Counted from the stretch's first letter, positions 11,035 through 22,264 are shown. The stretch: 64,000 nt of DNA from Erinaceus europaeus (GCF_950295315.1 NC_080164.1:112302447-112366446), one strand, 5' to 3'. Made by a program: numbers and translations. Notes: generated by a model not told the origin, from the sequence alone.

Positions 11035-11145
11035 AAAAGTGCAGCTGGGGAAGTGGTGTGGAGGTAGAACACAGGACTTGCATGAGTGAGGTCCCAAGTG
11101 CAATTCCCAGAACCACACATACCAGAGTGATGCTCAACTTCTTTC
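11035..11145 (+). mobile_element. SINE head, SINE-D like, 3'-truncated
   Basis: GGAAGTGGTGTGGAGGTAGAACACAGG-like head with A box, and CAATTCCCAGAACCAC in the B-box position. It ends near GATGCTCAAC with no body or tail. Confidence 0.5.
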
Positions 11146-11202
11146 CTTGTCTGGTAAGCAGATAAGTGTGACTTTTAGAGTCTCCAAGACAATCCCTTTT
11201 TT

Positions 11203-11203
11203 C

Positions 11204-11245
<42 letters not shown>

Positions 11246-11280
11246 CTCTTTATTTCTTTCATTCTCTCTCTTTATTCTTT
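11203..11280 (+). repeat. (TTTC)n microsatellite
   Basis: Eleven or more CTTT units, then imperfect CTTTATTT units. Confidence 0.9.
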
Positions 11281-11317
11281 TCTTTCTATAGAAGATACTT
11301 GTTTTTTAGTTAATTTT

Positions 11318-11509
11318 AGTTTTTTAATTTATTTATTAGATACAGACAGAAAGAAATGGAGAAGAGAGGGGTCTATAGAGAGCGAGAGAAACTTCACCAT
11401 TCATGAAGCTTTCTCCCTGCAGATGGGGAGATGGGGACCAGGAACTTGAACCTGTGTTCTTGTGCTCTGTACTGTGTATGCTTAACCAATTACATCACCA
11501 CCTGGCTCC
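11318..11509 (-). mobile_element. SINE-B
   Basis: Reverse copy: TTTATTTATTAGATACAGAC, CTTCACCATTCATGAAGC, GGGGACCAGGAACTTGAACC and CACCACCTGGCTCC. Confidence 0.9.
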
Positions 11510-11656
11510 TTCTTGCCCCCCGCCCCCGTTATTACTAGTGATTCAGCAGTGTGTTATGAAATTATAAGATTTGAGGGAGATAATTTCACATAGTATGTCT
11601 GAATCCCCACTGCACACCTCCACTTCAAGACAATCCATATATATATATATATATAT

Positions 11657-11860
11657 GGATAGGACAGAGAGAAATGGAGAGAGGAGGGGAAGACAGGGGA
11701 TGATAAAGATAGACAACTGCAGACCTGCTTCAACTTACCACTTTGTGAAGTGACCCCCCCGCTGGTGGGGAGCCGGGGGCTGAACCGGGATACTTCCACA
11801 GGTCCTTGTGCTTTGCGCCATGTGTGTGCACTTAACCTGCTGTGCTACACCCTGATCCAG
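11657..11860 (-). mobile_element. SINE-A, 3'-truncated or tail-replaced
   Basis: Reverse body GGATAGGACAGAGAGAAATGG.., GACCTGCTTCAAC, GGGGAGCCGGGGG and CTGTGCTACACCCTGATCC. An (AT)n run (11638-11656) sits where the A-rich tail should be. Confidence 0.85.
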
Positions 11861-12267
11861 AAGGACAGTACCTTTTTTACACTCAGAACTTTTCATTCTC
11901 TATCAAACCACCTCTTTTACCTTTTCTCAAACACTTCAAAGAGTCTCTATGCCTCCTGCATTGGGGGCCTGGCTGACTCCTACTTTCAATAAGCCTGCTG
12001 TGAATTCCCCTTTGGCTCCCTCTGTTTCAGTAATGAACCTTCCATACATAAACAAGATCAATCTTTCATCAGTTTTCTCCATGTCTTCATTTCAATGAGA
12101 GGAGGTTTGAGGGTGCTGGGGGATCATACAAAGGAGTTAGATCCAGGGTCTAGCAGGCAGGGAGGACTGTGCTACACTAAGTGACCTAGTATTTTAGTGA
12201 TATATATATATATATATATTCTTTCCTTTCCTCTAGATAGAGGATGGGGACAGAAAGAGACAAAGAA

Positions 12268-12478
12268 GGGCCCAGGTGGTGGTCCACCTGCTTAAGTGCT
12301 GACATTACAGTGCACATGAACCTGAGTTCAAGTCTCTGGTCCCCACCTGCAGGGGGAAAGTTTCAGGAATGGTGAAGCAGGGCTGCAAGTGTTTCTCTGT
12401 CTCTCTCCTTTTTTATCTCCCCCTCTCAATTTTTCTCTATCCAATAATAAATAAATAAAATAAAAAGATTTTAAAAAG
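12268..12478 (+). mobile_element. SINE-B, nested
   Basis: Complete copy with GGGCCCAGGTGGTGGTCCACC head, CACCTGCAGGGGGAAAG and AATAAATAAATAAAAT tail. It lies inside the older reverse SINE. Confidence 0.9.
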
Positions 12479-12492
12479 AGAGAACTACTCTA

Positions 12493-12498
<6 letters not shown>

Positions 12499-12576
<78 letters not shown>
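12499..12576 (+). repeat. (AT)n followed by (GA)n
   Basis: Compound dinucleotide repeat: pure AT to about 12534, then pure GA to about 12576. Confidence 0.95.
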
Positions 12577-12579
<3 letters not shown>

Positions 12580-12690
12580 ACATTATAGCACTATTCTAGC
12601 ATTTGTGAATCTTCCCCCATACAGATGCTTTTTGGGGCTCAAATTCATGGTCACACGTGTGCTTTACCAGGTAAACCACCTGTGGACCTT

Positions 12691-13407
12691 CTCCTCATTT
12701 GTTTTAAAAACTAGTCCCATGTTGACACTCACCTGAGTGTCTGCCATTCCATAAGAGTTAGAAAAAACAAGCTATAAAAACAGCATAGATTATATGACAG
12801 TCAGGCGGTTTTGCTGATGCTAATATAGGCTATTGAGAATCCTTGAGATTATCTGCACCAGTATTTCTTGGAAGGGAGGGTGACTCTCCCTTGGGTTGAG
12901 TTTCATTGTATGTCCCATGTGCTGGCAAATGTATCATCTCTAGCCCTTGTCCACCAAGTGCCTCGTGCAGCCCCCAAGTACTGTGACAGCCAGCATCCAC
13001 ACACGTTGCCACCTGCCCCAGCAGAGATGGGCAGCACTAATTGGGAGCCACAAATACATGTTGTACAGGTTTGCATGCTGTTCTGCTCTCACGTGAGGAA
13101 GGGCTTTCCCCCTTTCATTTTCATGTTTTATTCATAGGCACTGGTTATTCTAAATATTGTAATTAAGGGAATAGATTACTGTACTGACTCCCTGAGGCCA
13201 CAATCAAGAAGAGGGTGTGTGAACTAGCTTATTCAGAAATGTTTATCTTCATATTCCTGCATGAGAAGGATGCAGAGTTATGGCCACAGTGACTGGAACC
13301 CTGAGGTTTCCCAGCTAGTCTATTGGCACATGTCAGTGAAGCCTTGGGATCTGCAATTCCAAGAAAGAGCATCTGTAAACAGGTACAGAGCAGCAAATAC
13401 ACATTAA
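12691..13407. other. Single-copy sequence
   Basis: Overlapping open frames of 60-89 codons on both strands (12830-13137) have no recognisable domain. Their overlap suggests chance. No repeat family recognised. Confidence 0.4.
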
Positions 13408-13770
13408 AAAATTTCCTTTATTGGGGGATTAATGTTTTATATTCACGAGTAAATACAATGGTATGTATACATAACATTTCTCAGTTTTCCACGTAACAAT
13501 ACACACACTAGGTCCTCCGTCATCCACATAACAATATCCACACTAGGTCCTCCGTCATCCTTTTCCAGGACCTGTATTCTCCCCTCATCCACCCACCCCA
13601 AAGTCTTTTACTTTGGTGTAATACACCAACTCCAGTCCAGGTTCTGCTTAGTGTTTTCTCTTCTGATCTTGTTTCTCAACTTCTGCCTGTGAGTGAGATC
13701 ATCCCATATTTATCCTTCTGTTTCTGACTTATTTAACTTAACATGATCTCTTTAAGCTCCATCCATGATG
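13408..13770 (-). mobile_element. L1 3'UTR fragment, 3'-end type I
   Basis: Reverse copy starting TTTATTGGGGGATTAATG and sharing AAGTCTTTTACTTTGGTGT and CAACTTCTGCCTGTGAGTG with 2770-3068. It contains a 34-bp tandem duplication (13490-13560) holding CACTAGGTCCTCCGTCATCC twice. Confidence 0.85.
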
Positions 13771-14139
13771 GGCTGAACAAATACGCATTTATTATATATG
13801 CCGAGGTAACGGCCTTTAAGTGTGGAGACAGAAATTTAGCAATGGTTTCCTAACTTATGATACAGCTTCCTGATTCTGATGTTGCCACCACTTTCATGTC
13901 ATCAGACTCCTCAGTGGTCCTGGTCTACCTCTGACTTTAGAACCTGGTCCCCAAAACAAACAGGCATGTTCAAAGTTCAGCCTTGAGCTGGTCTCTTTAG
14001 CATACCTCCAAATTTTGCAAGTCACATAATGAACTGAAGCAAAGCTCCTTTTATTTAGAGGATCTAGTAAGGACTCTGCTTTCTACAATAAAACTCCTTT
14101 TGATTCACAATCAAATAGAGATAAATAGTACTCCAGAAG
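13771..14139. other. Single-copy sequence
   Basis: Nothing recognisable. Confidence 0.4.
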
Positions 14140-14345
14140 GGGGGTCTGGCAGTGGTGCATCTGGTTGAGCACTCCTGTTACAATGTGCAAATATCTAGGT
14201 TTGAGCCCCCTGGTCCCGACCTGCAGAGGGAAAGTCTTGAGAGTGGTGAAGCAGGGATACAGCTGTCTCTCTGTTTCTCTCTTTCTCTCTACCCCTTCTT
14301 CTCAATTTCTGGCTGTCTCCATCCAATAAATAAATAAATAAATTT
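14140..14345 (+). mobile_element. SINE-B
   Basis: GGGGGGTCTGGCAGTGGTGC head, GACCTGCAGAGGGAAAG, CTCAATTTCTGGCTGTCTCC and an AATAAATAAATAAATAA tail. Confidence 0.9.
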
Positions 14346-14589
14346 AACAAAAAATTATAAAAATAATCATACTCCAAAGGAGACCTGTGGGTTTATGTCT
14401 GCTTTTCAATCTTAAATTGCGGTAGTTCAGAAGTATTCATGCCCAGATTCATAGCAGAACTCAATAGTTAGAAGAGGGAAGAGGGATTTAATAGTATTTC
14501 TCTATGGAAACCTAGTTGCAAGTGATACAGGTAGTAATTTAAAAGCATGTCTTAATGAACTACAATTAGGTGTTGCACCATCATCCAAG

Positions 14590-14960
14590 AAGCAAGTTCT
14601 AAAATACAAGAGTTGAAGATATGGGGAGAAGAGAGTCCCTTTATACTGCTGGTGGAAATATAAATTGGTGTAACCAGGAAGGAGGCAATGTTGATATTCC
14701 TGAAATATTGAAATTTCATGCTATGCAGTTATCCCACTTTTGGTCACTGGTCCAAACTATGCAAAAACCTCAGTCTGGAAAGGTAACATCCCACTACATG
14801 TCCATTGTAGATATTTTAACTATAGTCCTATGTTGGAAACAGCTCAAGTACCTGACCACAACAGACAGTGAACTAGCAGATGTGTCCTGTATTCATGATG
14901 GAAGATTACTCAGCAAAACAGTTAGAGAAATGAGAGTCTTGACACTTGTAACATGTCTCT
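14590..14960 (+). mobile_element. L1 ORF2 3'-end fragment
   Basis: The CTTTATACTGCTGGTGGAAA and ATATAAATTGGTGTAACC blocks, then a run equivalent to TGTCCATTGTAG..ATATTTTAACTATAG and GGAAACAGCTCAAG. These are the conserved end of L1 ORF2, heavily mutated. The 116-codon frame at 14621-14971 is out of register with L1 over most of its length. Confidence 0.75.
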
Positions 14961-14964
14961 ACTC

Positions 14965-15168
14965 TTTTTAAAATTTATTCTTCTGATTTATTTATTTATA
15001 ATTGTATAAAGACATAAATTGGGAGGGGAAGGGGATACAGAGAGGGAGAGAGACAGAGAGACACCTGCATCCCTGCTTCAACACTCTTGAAGCTTCCCCT
15101 GCTGCAGGTGGAGAACAGGAGCTGGAGCCTGTGTCCTTGTGCACTTGCTATGTGTGCACTTAGTCAGC
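14965..15168 (-). mobile_element. SINE-B
   Basis: Reverse copy: TTTATTTATAATTGTATAAAGAC, CTGCATCCCTGCTTCAACAC, CTGCTGCAGGTGGAGAACAGG and TGTGTGCACTTAGTCAG. Confidence 0.85.
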
Positions 15169-15175
15169 AGAAATG

Positions 15176-15625
15176 AGGAGAGAGCCAGGCAGTGGCCATA
15201 CCTGGTTAAGTGCACAGGGTTCACAATGGGGTGGGGCTGACACTCTGCCTCAGGGAAACAGCTCAGGGCAGTGGGTTGTCACTCCAGGGGAACCTACATC
15301 CATGTCCTGCAGGGGACAAGGACAGACAGTCAGAACTTGGAGGGGTCCCCAGCACCCTGGCAGCCTGTGCTCTGATGAGTGCACTCCCTCCTGCCCCTGC
15401 AGCTCCCAGAGGCTGTGAATGACCCCCACCCCAGTCTCCAGCCAGTTGTGCAGTGGACATTGGGTGAAGGTTAGGGGATCTGCTTCCTTGGCTAGGGTTT
15501 TGGGTGGTCAGGGGTCATGGAAGGTGCTCAGGGTGCTGTGGCTTTGGGTTGGATGTCAGGGGGCCCCAGGGCTATGCTGTAAGTCCACAGGGAAGCCCAG
15601 AGTTTAGGTAAAAGGGGACTAGGTG
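15176..15625. other. GC-rich island joined to a SINE-B head
   Basis: 15180-15215 reads as a SINE-B head (GAGCCAGGCAGTGGCCATACC TGG...) but continues into about 400 bases of GC-rich non-repeat sequence instead of the SINE body. Overlapping frames on three registers are open for 60-80 codons, as expected for stop-poor GC-rich DNA. No domain is recognised. It could be a chimeric retrotransposed piece or simply a SINE truncated against local GC-rich DNA. Confidence 0.4.
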
Positions 15626-15785
15626 GTCAGAGACCATCTTTATCTTGGTTCTCAGAGTCTGGGCACTTGAGAGAGAAGATTTAACTCGAGTCCTTTTTTC
15701 TTTTGTCTCAAGGTGTTGGTGGAAAGGGCAGAAGGTTTGGGAATGAGAGTTTGACAGGAAGCTAGATGTCAGTCAGGAAAAGCGA

Positions 15786-15980
15786 TGTTGGAGCCACGTG
15801 GTGGAGCACTTGGTTAAGCTGCACATATTACAGTATATAAGGACCCACGTTCAAGCTCCTGGTCCTCTCCAGTAGAGGGAAAGCTTCACAAGTGGAGAAG
15901 CAGAGCTGCAGGTGTCTCTCTCCCTTTCAACCCCCCTTAATTTTTCACTGTATCTATCCAGTAATAAATAAAATTTAAAA
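15786..15980 (+). mobile_element. SINE-B
   Basis: GGAGCCACGTGGTGGAGCAC head, CAAGCTCCTGGTCC, CT-rich body and AATAAATAAAATTT tail. It is followed directly by a SINE-A in the same orientation. Confidence 0.85.
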
Positions 15981-15984
15981 AAAA

Positions 15985-16258
15985 GATGGGAGTCTGGCAG
16001 TAGCACAGCGGGTTGTGCGCACGTGGTCCCAAGCGCAAGGACCTGAGTAAGGACCCCGGTTTGAGCCCCTGGCTGCCCACCTGCAAAGGAGTCACTTCAC
16101 AGGCGGTGAAGCAGGTCTGCAGATGTCTATCTTTCTCTCCCCCGCTCTGTCCCCCCCCCATTTCTGTCTGTCCTATCCAACAACAACGAATCAATAACAA
16201 CTACAACAATAAAACAAGAGCAACAAAAAGGGAATACATAAATAAATATTTAAAAAAA
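15985..16258 (+). mobile_element. SINE-A
   Basis: GGGAGTCTGGCAGTAGCACAGCGGG head with an A box, CGGTTTGAGCCCC B box, GGCGGTGAAGCAGGTCTGC and the CAACAACGAATCAATAACAA tail. Confidence 0.95.
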
Positions 16259-17965
16259 CCCAACATGTTACTGCTCAGTTAGCCTTCCCTTCAAGCAGTG
16301 GTGTGGGAGTTGGGAGGGAGAGTCCTAGAAACTGTCCCCATTCCTGCAGCCATCATTAGTCTGGGTGGAGCTTTTTTTTGCGTTGGGTCCATGATTAAAG
16401 CAGCTCCAAGGCCTGAAGACACTGCAAACCAGTAGCATCAACAGATTTGCTTTACTGAAAAAATGTCAGGATGAGACTTAGTAGGCAGCCTGATTGCCTC
16501 CCCACCACCCCCACCACACACTCGTCTAATGACTTCCCACTCTGCAGCTTTGTCAGTGTGATATTTCAGTTTCAAACTGAGTTTGGGGGGACATCCCTCA
16601 AATTTTGCTCTTTATTTCCCCTGGGTCTTTAGGCATCTTTGGGAATATTTATAATGCTATTTAATATGATTATTACAGACCTAAACATCTGCAGTGTGCC
16701 TCTCTCTCTCTACTTGTGTGTGAGCTATCTAGGTAAAGATCCACCCAGCTACTCAAATGCATTTCACTTGCATGAAAAAACATAATTAAAAAAAGATGAA
16801 GGCAAAAATATATAAATATCACTAGATCTGAGAAGAAAATCAAGAAAGGAGAGTTTTACAGGATAAATGCACAGAGTAATCAAATTAACAAGAATTTCTA
16901 TAGTGGTACAATTAATGAACTGCAATTTAACATTAGTCTCCAACGAAAAAGAAATGTGGGGAAGGAGTATGGGCAATTACACATTAATGAGGACTATGAT
17001 AATAGAATTGCAATATTAGAAAGCTGGAATTAAATTTTGCAAAGAAAAATTCCAGAAAGACAGGAGATGAAATAACATAATGACAGGAGCAAGTCAATTA
17101 ATCTAAAGCCACTGCACCTGCTAACTATATGATAAGAGTAGGGTTTCAGTTTTTCTCATAAAAAACACAAAGGTAAAACAAAGAATATCACCATGATATA
17201 GATTCATCATTTTCATTCTATGCTTGTCATTTCTAAGAGCTTTTATTTTACCTTATTAAAAGACAAGAATTTTTTTTTTCCTAAATGACTCCCACAGAAA
17301 TTTGTATGTGGGATAAACAGGGTTTATCATCTGGTAGGGGTGCATAATTTTCCACAAGTGCACTCAGCTACTAAATACCACATGGATTATAAATCAAAAT
17401 TTAATCAAATCTCTCCTGGGTTTAATTTTTTCTCCTGTACGACTTCTGAATTGCAGCCCTGGTATGTTAACCTAAAGTAATTTGTTCCTTTCCATTACTA
17501 TTTTCTTCCTAATTGTATTTAGGATGAATTTATCTCAAAGCTGTTAGGCTTTGTAATATTCTGTCATTGTGCAAAGAAACACTTTCAAACCCAGTGTATT
17601 TGTTAAGAGAAAAGGAGTCAATAAAAATAATTGACTTTAAAACTGCCTTTTAGCATTCTACTTTTCTTTTTCTAAAAGATGGTAAGTCATCATGTTCTCA
17701 AAGAGACAAGCTATAATGAGAAGGAAATCAGTCTCTACTTGGACTTTCAGTCCTACAGGAATAGAGAGGCCATTCTTCAAATGCAACAGTAAAGTCATGC
17801 ATGCTTATGTGCACAAAGTTTCTCTATTTCATGGTAAGAACTATAATAGAAAATCCATTAAATTTTAGGGACCTTAAAATACATTGTTATAAGGAAAGTA
17901 CAGACTAGAAGAAAAAAAGTATACAAAAGGAATATTGATAGGTAAGCAGATGAGGCCACTTAATA
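16259..17965. other. Long AT-rich single-copy region
   Basis: About 1.7 kb free of SINE, L1 and LTR sequence, apart from short CT, T and A runs. It is one of the two cleanest stretches in the window. No open frame of note, RNA fold or exon signal is apparent by eye. Confidence 0.5.
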
Positions 17966-18334
17966 TTTTTTCTTTTTTTGTTTTTGTTTGTTTGTTTTTG
18001 TTTTTGTGCTTGTTTTTACCTCCAGGGTTATTGCTGGGACTTGTTGCATGCACTACAAATCTCCTGGAGGCTAGTTTTCCCCCCTTTTGTTGCCGTTGCT
18101 GTTTGTCATTGTTGTATTGTCGTTATTGCTATAGTTGTTGTTGGATAGGACAGAGAGAAATTGAGAGAGGAGGGGAAGACAGAAAAGAGAGAGATAAACA
18201 TCTGCATACCTGCTTCACCACCTGTGAAGCAACCTTCTTCAAGTAGGGAGCTGGGGGCTCGAACCAGGATCCTTATGTCGGTCTTTGCACTTCAGGCCAT
18301 GTGTGCTTAATCCACTGTGTCACTGCCCAGCCCC
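17966..18334 (-). mobile_element. SINE-A+ with 3' extension
   Basis: The reverse extension reads CCTCCAGGGTTATTGCTGGG..ACTACAAATCTCCTGGAGGC. It is followed by a T/G-rich linker, GGATAGGACAGAGAGAAATTG, CACCTGTGAAGCAACC and the head complement ending CACTGCCCAGCCCC. Confidence 0.9.
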
Positions 18335-18524
18335 TGCCACTTACTGTTTTCATTATTATTAGCTTCCCAGAAAACATTGCATTTTAAAATGAGCTCACTC
18401 ACCGATGCCTATGTATAATATAACTGTGTCCATTATCAAGATTTTTTGGTAAGTAATAAAGTGAGGAAATTCAAGAATATGATGTAATTTGTTGAAACAT
18501 AGAAAAATTCAGATTTTGTCTTGG

Positions 18525-19375
18525 GCCCTATGGAGAGCTGTCTGGAGAAGCAGACCTACCCTATCACCCTGAAATTCTTCTCCTAGGGATACATCCTAAG
18601 TAATCAAACATACCAATCCAAAAAGATCTGTTTACAGCTATGTTCATAACAGCACAATCTGTAGTAGCCAAAACCTGGAAGCAACCCAGGTGTCCAACAA
18701 CAGATAAGTGGCTGAGAAGCTACAGTATATACACACAATGGAATACTTCTCAGCTATTAAAATTGGTGGAGTTGCTTGAAGGAATCATGTTAAGTGAGAT
18801 AAGTCAGAAAGAGAAGGATGAATATCAGTTGATCTCCCTCTCAGGCAGAAGCTGAAAAACAAAAACTGAAGGGAAAACACAAAACAGAACTTGGAGTTGA
18901 CATATTGCAAAAAGTAAGACTCTGGGGTGAGAGGGAAGGTTTAGTTCCTGAAACATGATGGCAGAGAAGGACCCAGTGTTGAATTGTTATGTAGAAGATG
19001 AGGGGAGTCAGGCGGTAGCGCAGTGGGTTAAGCACACATGGTGCAAAGTGCAGACACTGGTGTAAGGATCCCGGTTTGAGCCCCAGGTTCCCCACCTGCA
19101 GGAGGGGGTCACTTCACAAGCAGTGAAGCAGGTCTACAGCTGTCTATCTTTCTCTCCCCCTCTGTTTCCCCTCTTCCATTTCTCTCTGTTTTATCCAACA
19201 ACGATGACATCAAGAACAACAACAACAATAAAAACTACAACAATAAAACAGCAAGGGCAACAAATGGGAATAAATTAATATTAAAAAAAAAAGAAGATGA
19301 GAAATGTTATACATGTACAAACTATTTTATTTTACTTTCAACTGTAAACCATTAATCCCCCAATAAAAAAAAATT
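18525..19375 (+). mobile_element. L1 ORF2 end plus 3'UTR (type I), with nested SINE-A
   Basis: The end of ORF2 is recognisable by AACCTGGAAGCAACCCAGG, CAATGGAATACTTCTCAGC and TTAAGTGAGATAAGTCAGAAAG. The 3'UTR follows and closes with AACCATTAATCCCCCAATAAA and an A-run at 19293-19375. The SINE-A at 19006-19288 interrupts it. ORF2 carries stops, so it is only a relic. Confidence 0.9.
19006..19288 (+). mobile_element. SINE-A, nested in L1 3'UTR
   Basis: Complete copy with GGGAGTCAGGCGGTAGCGCAG head. TSD AGAAGATGAG on both sides (around 18991-19003 and 19291-19301). The L1 reading GTAGAAGATGAGAAATG is restored on removal. Confidence 0.95.
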
Positions 19376-19379
19376 TAAA

Positions 19380-19745
19380 AATGGTGGATTCACCTTCTTT
19401 ACCTCATCTTGGATGGAGCTTGAAGGAATAATGTGAAGAGAGATAAACTAGAAAGAGAGGGATGAATCTGGGATAATCCCACTCATGGACAGAAGTTGAA
19501 AAATAAGAACAGAAGGGAAAACACAAAGCAGAACTTGGACTGAAGTTGGTTGTAGATGGTTGGACCAAAGTAAAGGACTTTCTGGTGGGGGTGGGGGTGG
19601 AGTGTGAGGGTCCTAGAACATGATGGTGGAGGAGGACCTAGGTGGGAAGTTAGACTATTATGTGGAAAATTGAGAAATGCTACACATCTACCAACTACTG
19701 TATTTTACAGTTGACTGAAAACCATTAATCCCTCTGATAAACGGG
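19380..19745 (+). mobile_element. L1 3' end fragment, type I
   Basis: A second, separate L1 3' end directly downstream: TTGGATGGAGCTTGAAGG, AGAGAGATAAACTAGAAAGAG, then CCAAAGTAAAGGACTTTC and CTGAAAACCATTAATCCC. The two L1 ends are in tandem and about as diverged from one another as from other copies. Confidence 0.85.
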
Positions 19746-19904
19746 AAAAAAGTGGAGTTGGAGAGATTATCAGCATTCAGACAAAGGATACTGAGGCTGG
19801 AGGTCTCCGAGGACCTGATATACTCATGTGGCATAGCTGAGTGATGTAGTGGTCTTTCTTTCATAAAAATAACTAAGTGATTTCTTTTTGCAAACAGGTG
19901 GGAG

Positions 19905-20075
19905 AGTGGTCTGGGAGGTGGCACAGTGACTAAGGCACTAGACTGTCAAGCACGAGTTCCTGAGTTCAATCCCAGCAGCACATGTGCCAGAGAGATGTCT
20001 GGTTCTTTCTCTTACTCTCTCTCCTCCTATCTTCCTCATTGATAAATAAAATCTTTAAAAAAAAAAAAAAGAGGT
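19905..20075 (+). mobile_element. SINE-D
   Basis: Head GGTCTGGGAGGTGGCACAGTG, B-box-like GAGTTCAATCCC, a CT-rich body and AATAAAATCTTTAAAA tail. Confidence 0.75.
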
Positions 20076-20076
20076 G

Positions 20077-20275
20077 GGAGATATTTCACGTAATAATGCC
20101 CAATTTTCAGTATTTATGAGTCTTGATTTGAGCCCCCACTACCTGGGAACACCATAGGCAACACAGAGGAGCTCAATGGATGGTGCAGTGGGTCTGTGGT
20201 GTCTCTTCTCCAAGTGCTCAGCTTCACCTTTCTCTTCTCGCTATCTTCACAAAAAAAAAAATAATAATAGAAAAT
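20077..20275 (+). mobile_element. Degenerate SINE
   Basis: GAGGTGGGAGATATTTCACG head-like segment, GATTTGAGCCCCC B-box-like sequence, CT-rich body and an A-rich tail with AATAATAATAG. Lies in tandem behind SINE-D. Confidence 0.55.
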
Positions 20276-20690
20276 TAGAACACAAAGACTATTCACTACT
20301 CTGCGTATTGTAAATGCAAGAAGCACTGGGTTCCCTTAACTGGTGTTCCATTTCTTTTTCTCAGAATATTATAATTTGAAATTAGTATTTAATGTGCAAT
20401 TTTCTTTCATAAAACAGAATTCTTGGGGTATTCTACACTGGAAAAGCAATGGCAAATAAAACTCATTCTTTTCCTTTCATAATGCATTTTGCTTTAAAGA
20501 GAAGAGACAGCTTTATTTTCAGGTGTCTACAATGAAAGGCCTTTACTGTCAAAGTAATAATTGAAGGGAAGGTATCCATCAGAATAAAAGGTATTGCATT
20601 GCAAGTAATTCCTCTGTCCTCTGTTAAAAAAAATCTATGTATGCATTTAAATTTTTGGAGAGTTTGAATTTGTTTTTCTTTTCTTTCTTT
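20276..20690. other. Single-copy sequence
   Basis: No recognisable element. Confidence 0.4.
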
Positions 20691-20694
20691 TTAA

Positions 20695-21520
20695 AAATTT
20701 TTTATTTATGAAAAGGAAACATTGACAAAATCATAGGATAAGAAGGGTACAACTAGGGAGTCTGGCGGTAGCACAGCGGGTTAAACGCAGGTGGCACAAA
20801 GCGCAAGGACCGGTGTTAGGATCCCGGTTCAAGCCCCTGGCTCCCCACCTGCAGGGGAGTCGCTTCACAGGTGGTGAAGCAGGTCTGCAGGTGTCTGTCT
20901 TTCTTTCCCCCTCTCTGTCTTCCCTTCCTCTCTCGATTTCTCTCTGTCCTATATAACAACAATAATAACTACAACATTAACACAACAAGGCAAACAAAAG
21001 GGAATTAATTAATTAATTAATTAATTAAAAAAAATAAGGGTACAGCTTTGCACAATTCTCACCACCAGAACTCTGTATCCCATCCCCTCCCCAATAGCTT
21101 TCCTATTCTTTAACCCTCTGGGAATATGGACCCAAGGTCACTGTGGGATGCAGAAGGTGGAAGATCTGGCTTCTGTAATTGCTTCCCCTCTGAACATGGG
21201 CATTGACAGGTCGAGCCATACTCCCAGCCTGCCTCTCTTTTTCCCTAGTGGGGTGGGTCTCTGGGGAAGTGGAACTCCAGGACTCATTGGTGGGGTTGTC
21301 TGTCCAGGGAAGTCTGGTTGGCATCATGCTAGCATCTGGAACCTGGTGGCTGAAAAGAGAGTTAACATAAAAAGCCAAACAAACTGTTGACCAATCATGG
21401 AACTAAGGTCTGGAATAGTGCAGATGAAGAGTTGGGGGGGGTCCTCGATTTTGTAGATAGCTAGTAGGCATATTTTAGTTAAATTCCAAAGGACCTGTGG
21501 CTATACTAGTTTTTTTTTTT
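20695..21520 (-). mobile_element. L1 3'UTR, 3'-end type II, with nested SINE-A
   Basis: Reverse copy. The left edge TTTTTTATTTATGAAAAGG is the complement of the CCTTTCTTAAATTAAAA end. Blocks shared with 44000-44400 include GAACATGGGCATTGAC, TGGGTCTCTGGGGAAGTGG and ACATAAAAAGCCAAACAAAC. It extends upstream to ACTAGTATAGCC, which also occurs at 62195. Confidence 0.9.
20755..21035 (+). mobile_element. SINE-A, nested in L1 3'UTR
   Basis: GAGTCTGGCGGTAGCACAGCGGG head; tail ends in (AATT)n (21002-21028). TSD AAGGGTACA[A/G]CT at 20743-20754 and 21036-21047. Confidence 0.93.
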
Positions 21521-21634
21521 TTTACAAAGAATATGACAAGACAAATAAAAGGCATTAAGCATAGTCTTTTTTAAAGTTTATAGTACTGAAACAAAAGTGT
21601 GGGTATCAATGAAGTTAGCTATGTCTGAGTGAAC

Positions 21635-21975
21635 AAACTTTTTTTTTTTGCCTCCAGCGTTATCACTGGGACTTGGTGCCTGAACTACTAATCCATTGCT
21701 ACTGGAGGCTAATTTTTCCCTTTTGTTGCCCTTGTTGTTTATTGTTGTTGTTATTGCCTTCATTGTTGTTGAATAGGACAGAGAGAAATCAAGAGAGGAG
21801 GGGAAGACAGAGAGGGGGAGAGAAAGACACCTGCAGACCTGTTTCACTACCTGAGAAGCAACCCCCTTGCAGGTGGGGAGCTGGGGGGGGGTGTGTGTGT
21901 GTTCCAACCAGATCCTTATACCAGTCCTTGAGCTTCCATATGCACTTAACCTGCTGGGTCACCGCCCAGCCCTCT
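21635..21975 (-). mobile_element. SINE-A+ with 3' extension
   Basis: Reverse extension GCCTCCAGCGTTATCACTGGG..CCATTGCTACTGGAGGC. Then the (TTG)n-rich linker, GGACAGAGAGAAATCAAG, GGTGGGGAGCTGGGGGG with a short GT run, and the head complement CTGCTGGGTCACCGCCCAG. Confidence 0.92.
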
Positions 21976-22264
21976 GAACAAGCTTTATGTAAGTATGACT
22001 TTCAGTTTTGTGAGGCAAAAGGATGAGTGAGAGAGAGTAACTGGGTATCACTGATTGCTCAAGGCCTTTTCAAGTCTCTGTAAATGAATTGATTGATATC
22101 CCCCACCCCTTTATTTATTAGGGGCTAGGAAAGGAACAAACTCTCCAGATACAAACAGCATATGGTGAGAAATAAGCCATTTCCTTCTTTTCTCTTTTTT
22201 TCTCTTCTTTTAAGTAAGACTTAATTGGGAAAGGTTAGAAAAATGTCAATTCTCTTGACATTAG

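Larger units (their letters stand above)
12180..12690 (-). mobile_element. Old degenerate SINE split by SINE-B and microsatellites
   Basis: Two parts, 12223-12267 and 12577-12690, together resemble a reverse SINE: GATAGAGGATGGGGACAGAAAGAG, then GGGGACATTATAGCACTATTCTAGC and CTTTACCAGGTAAACCACC. The gap holds the SINE-B at 12268-12478 and the AT/GA microsatellites. Confidence 0.55.

Noticed and set aside
15173..15607. GC-rich overlapping frames as a possible exon or CpG island
   Set aside because: All three frames are open because stops are rare in GC-rich DNA. There are few CpGs and no convincing splice or start context.
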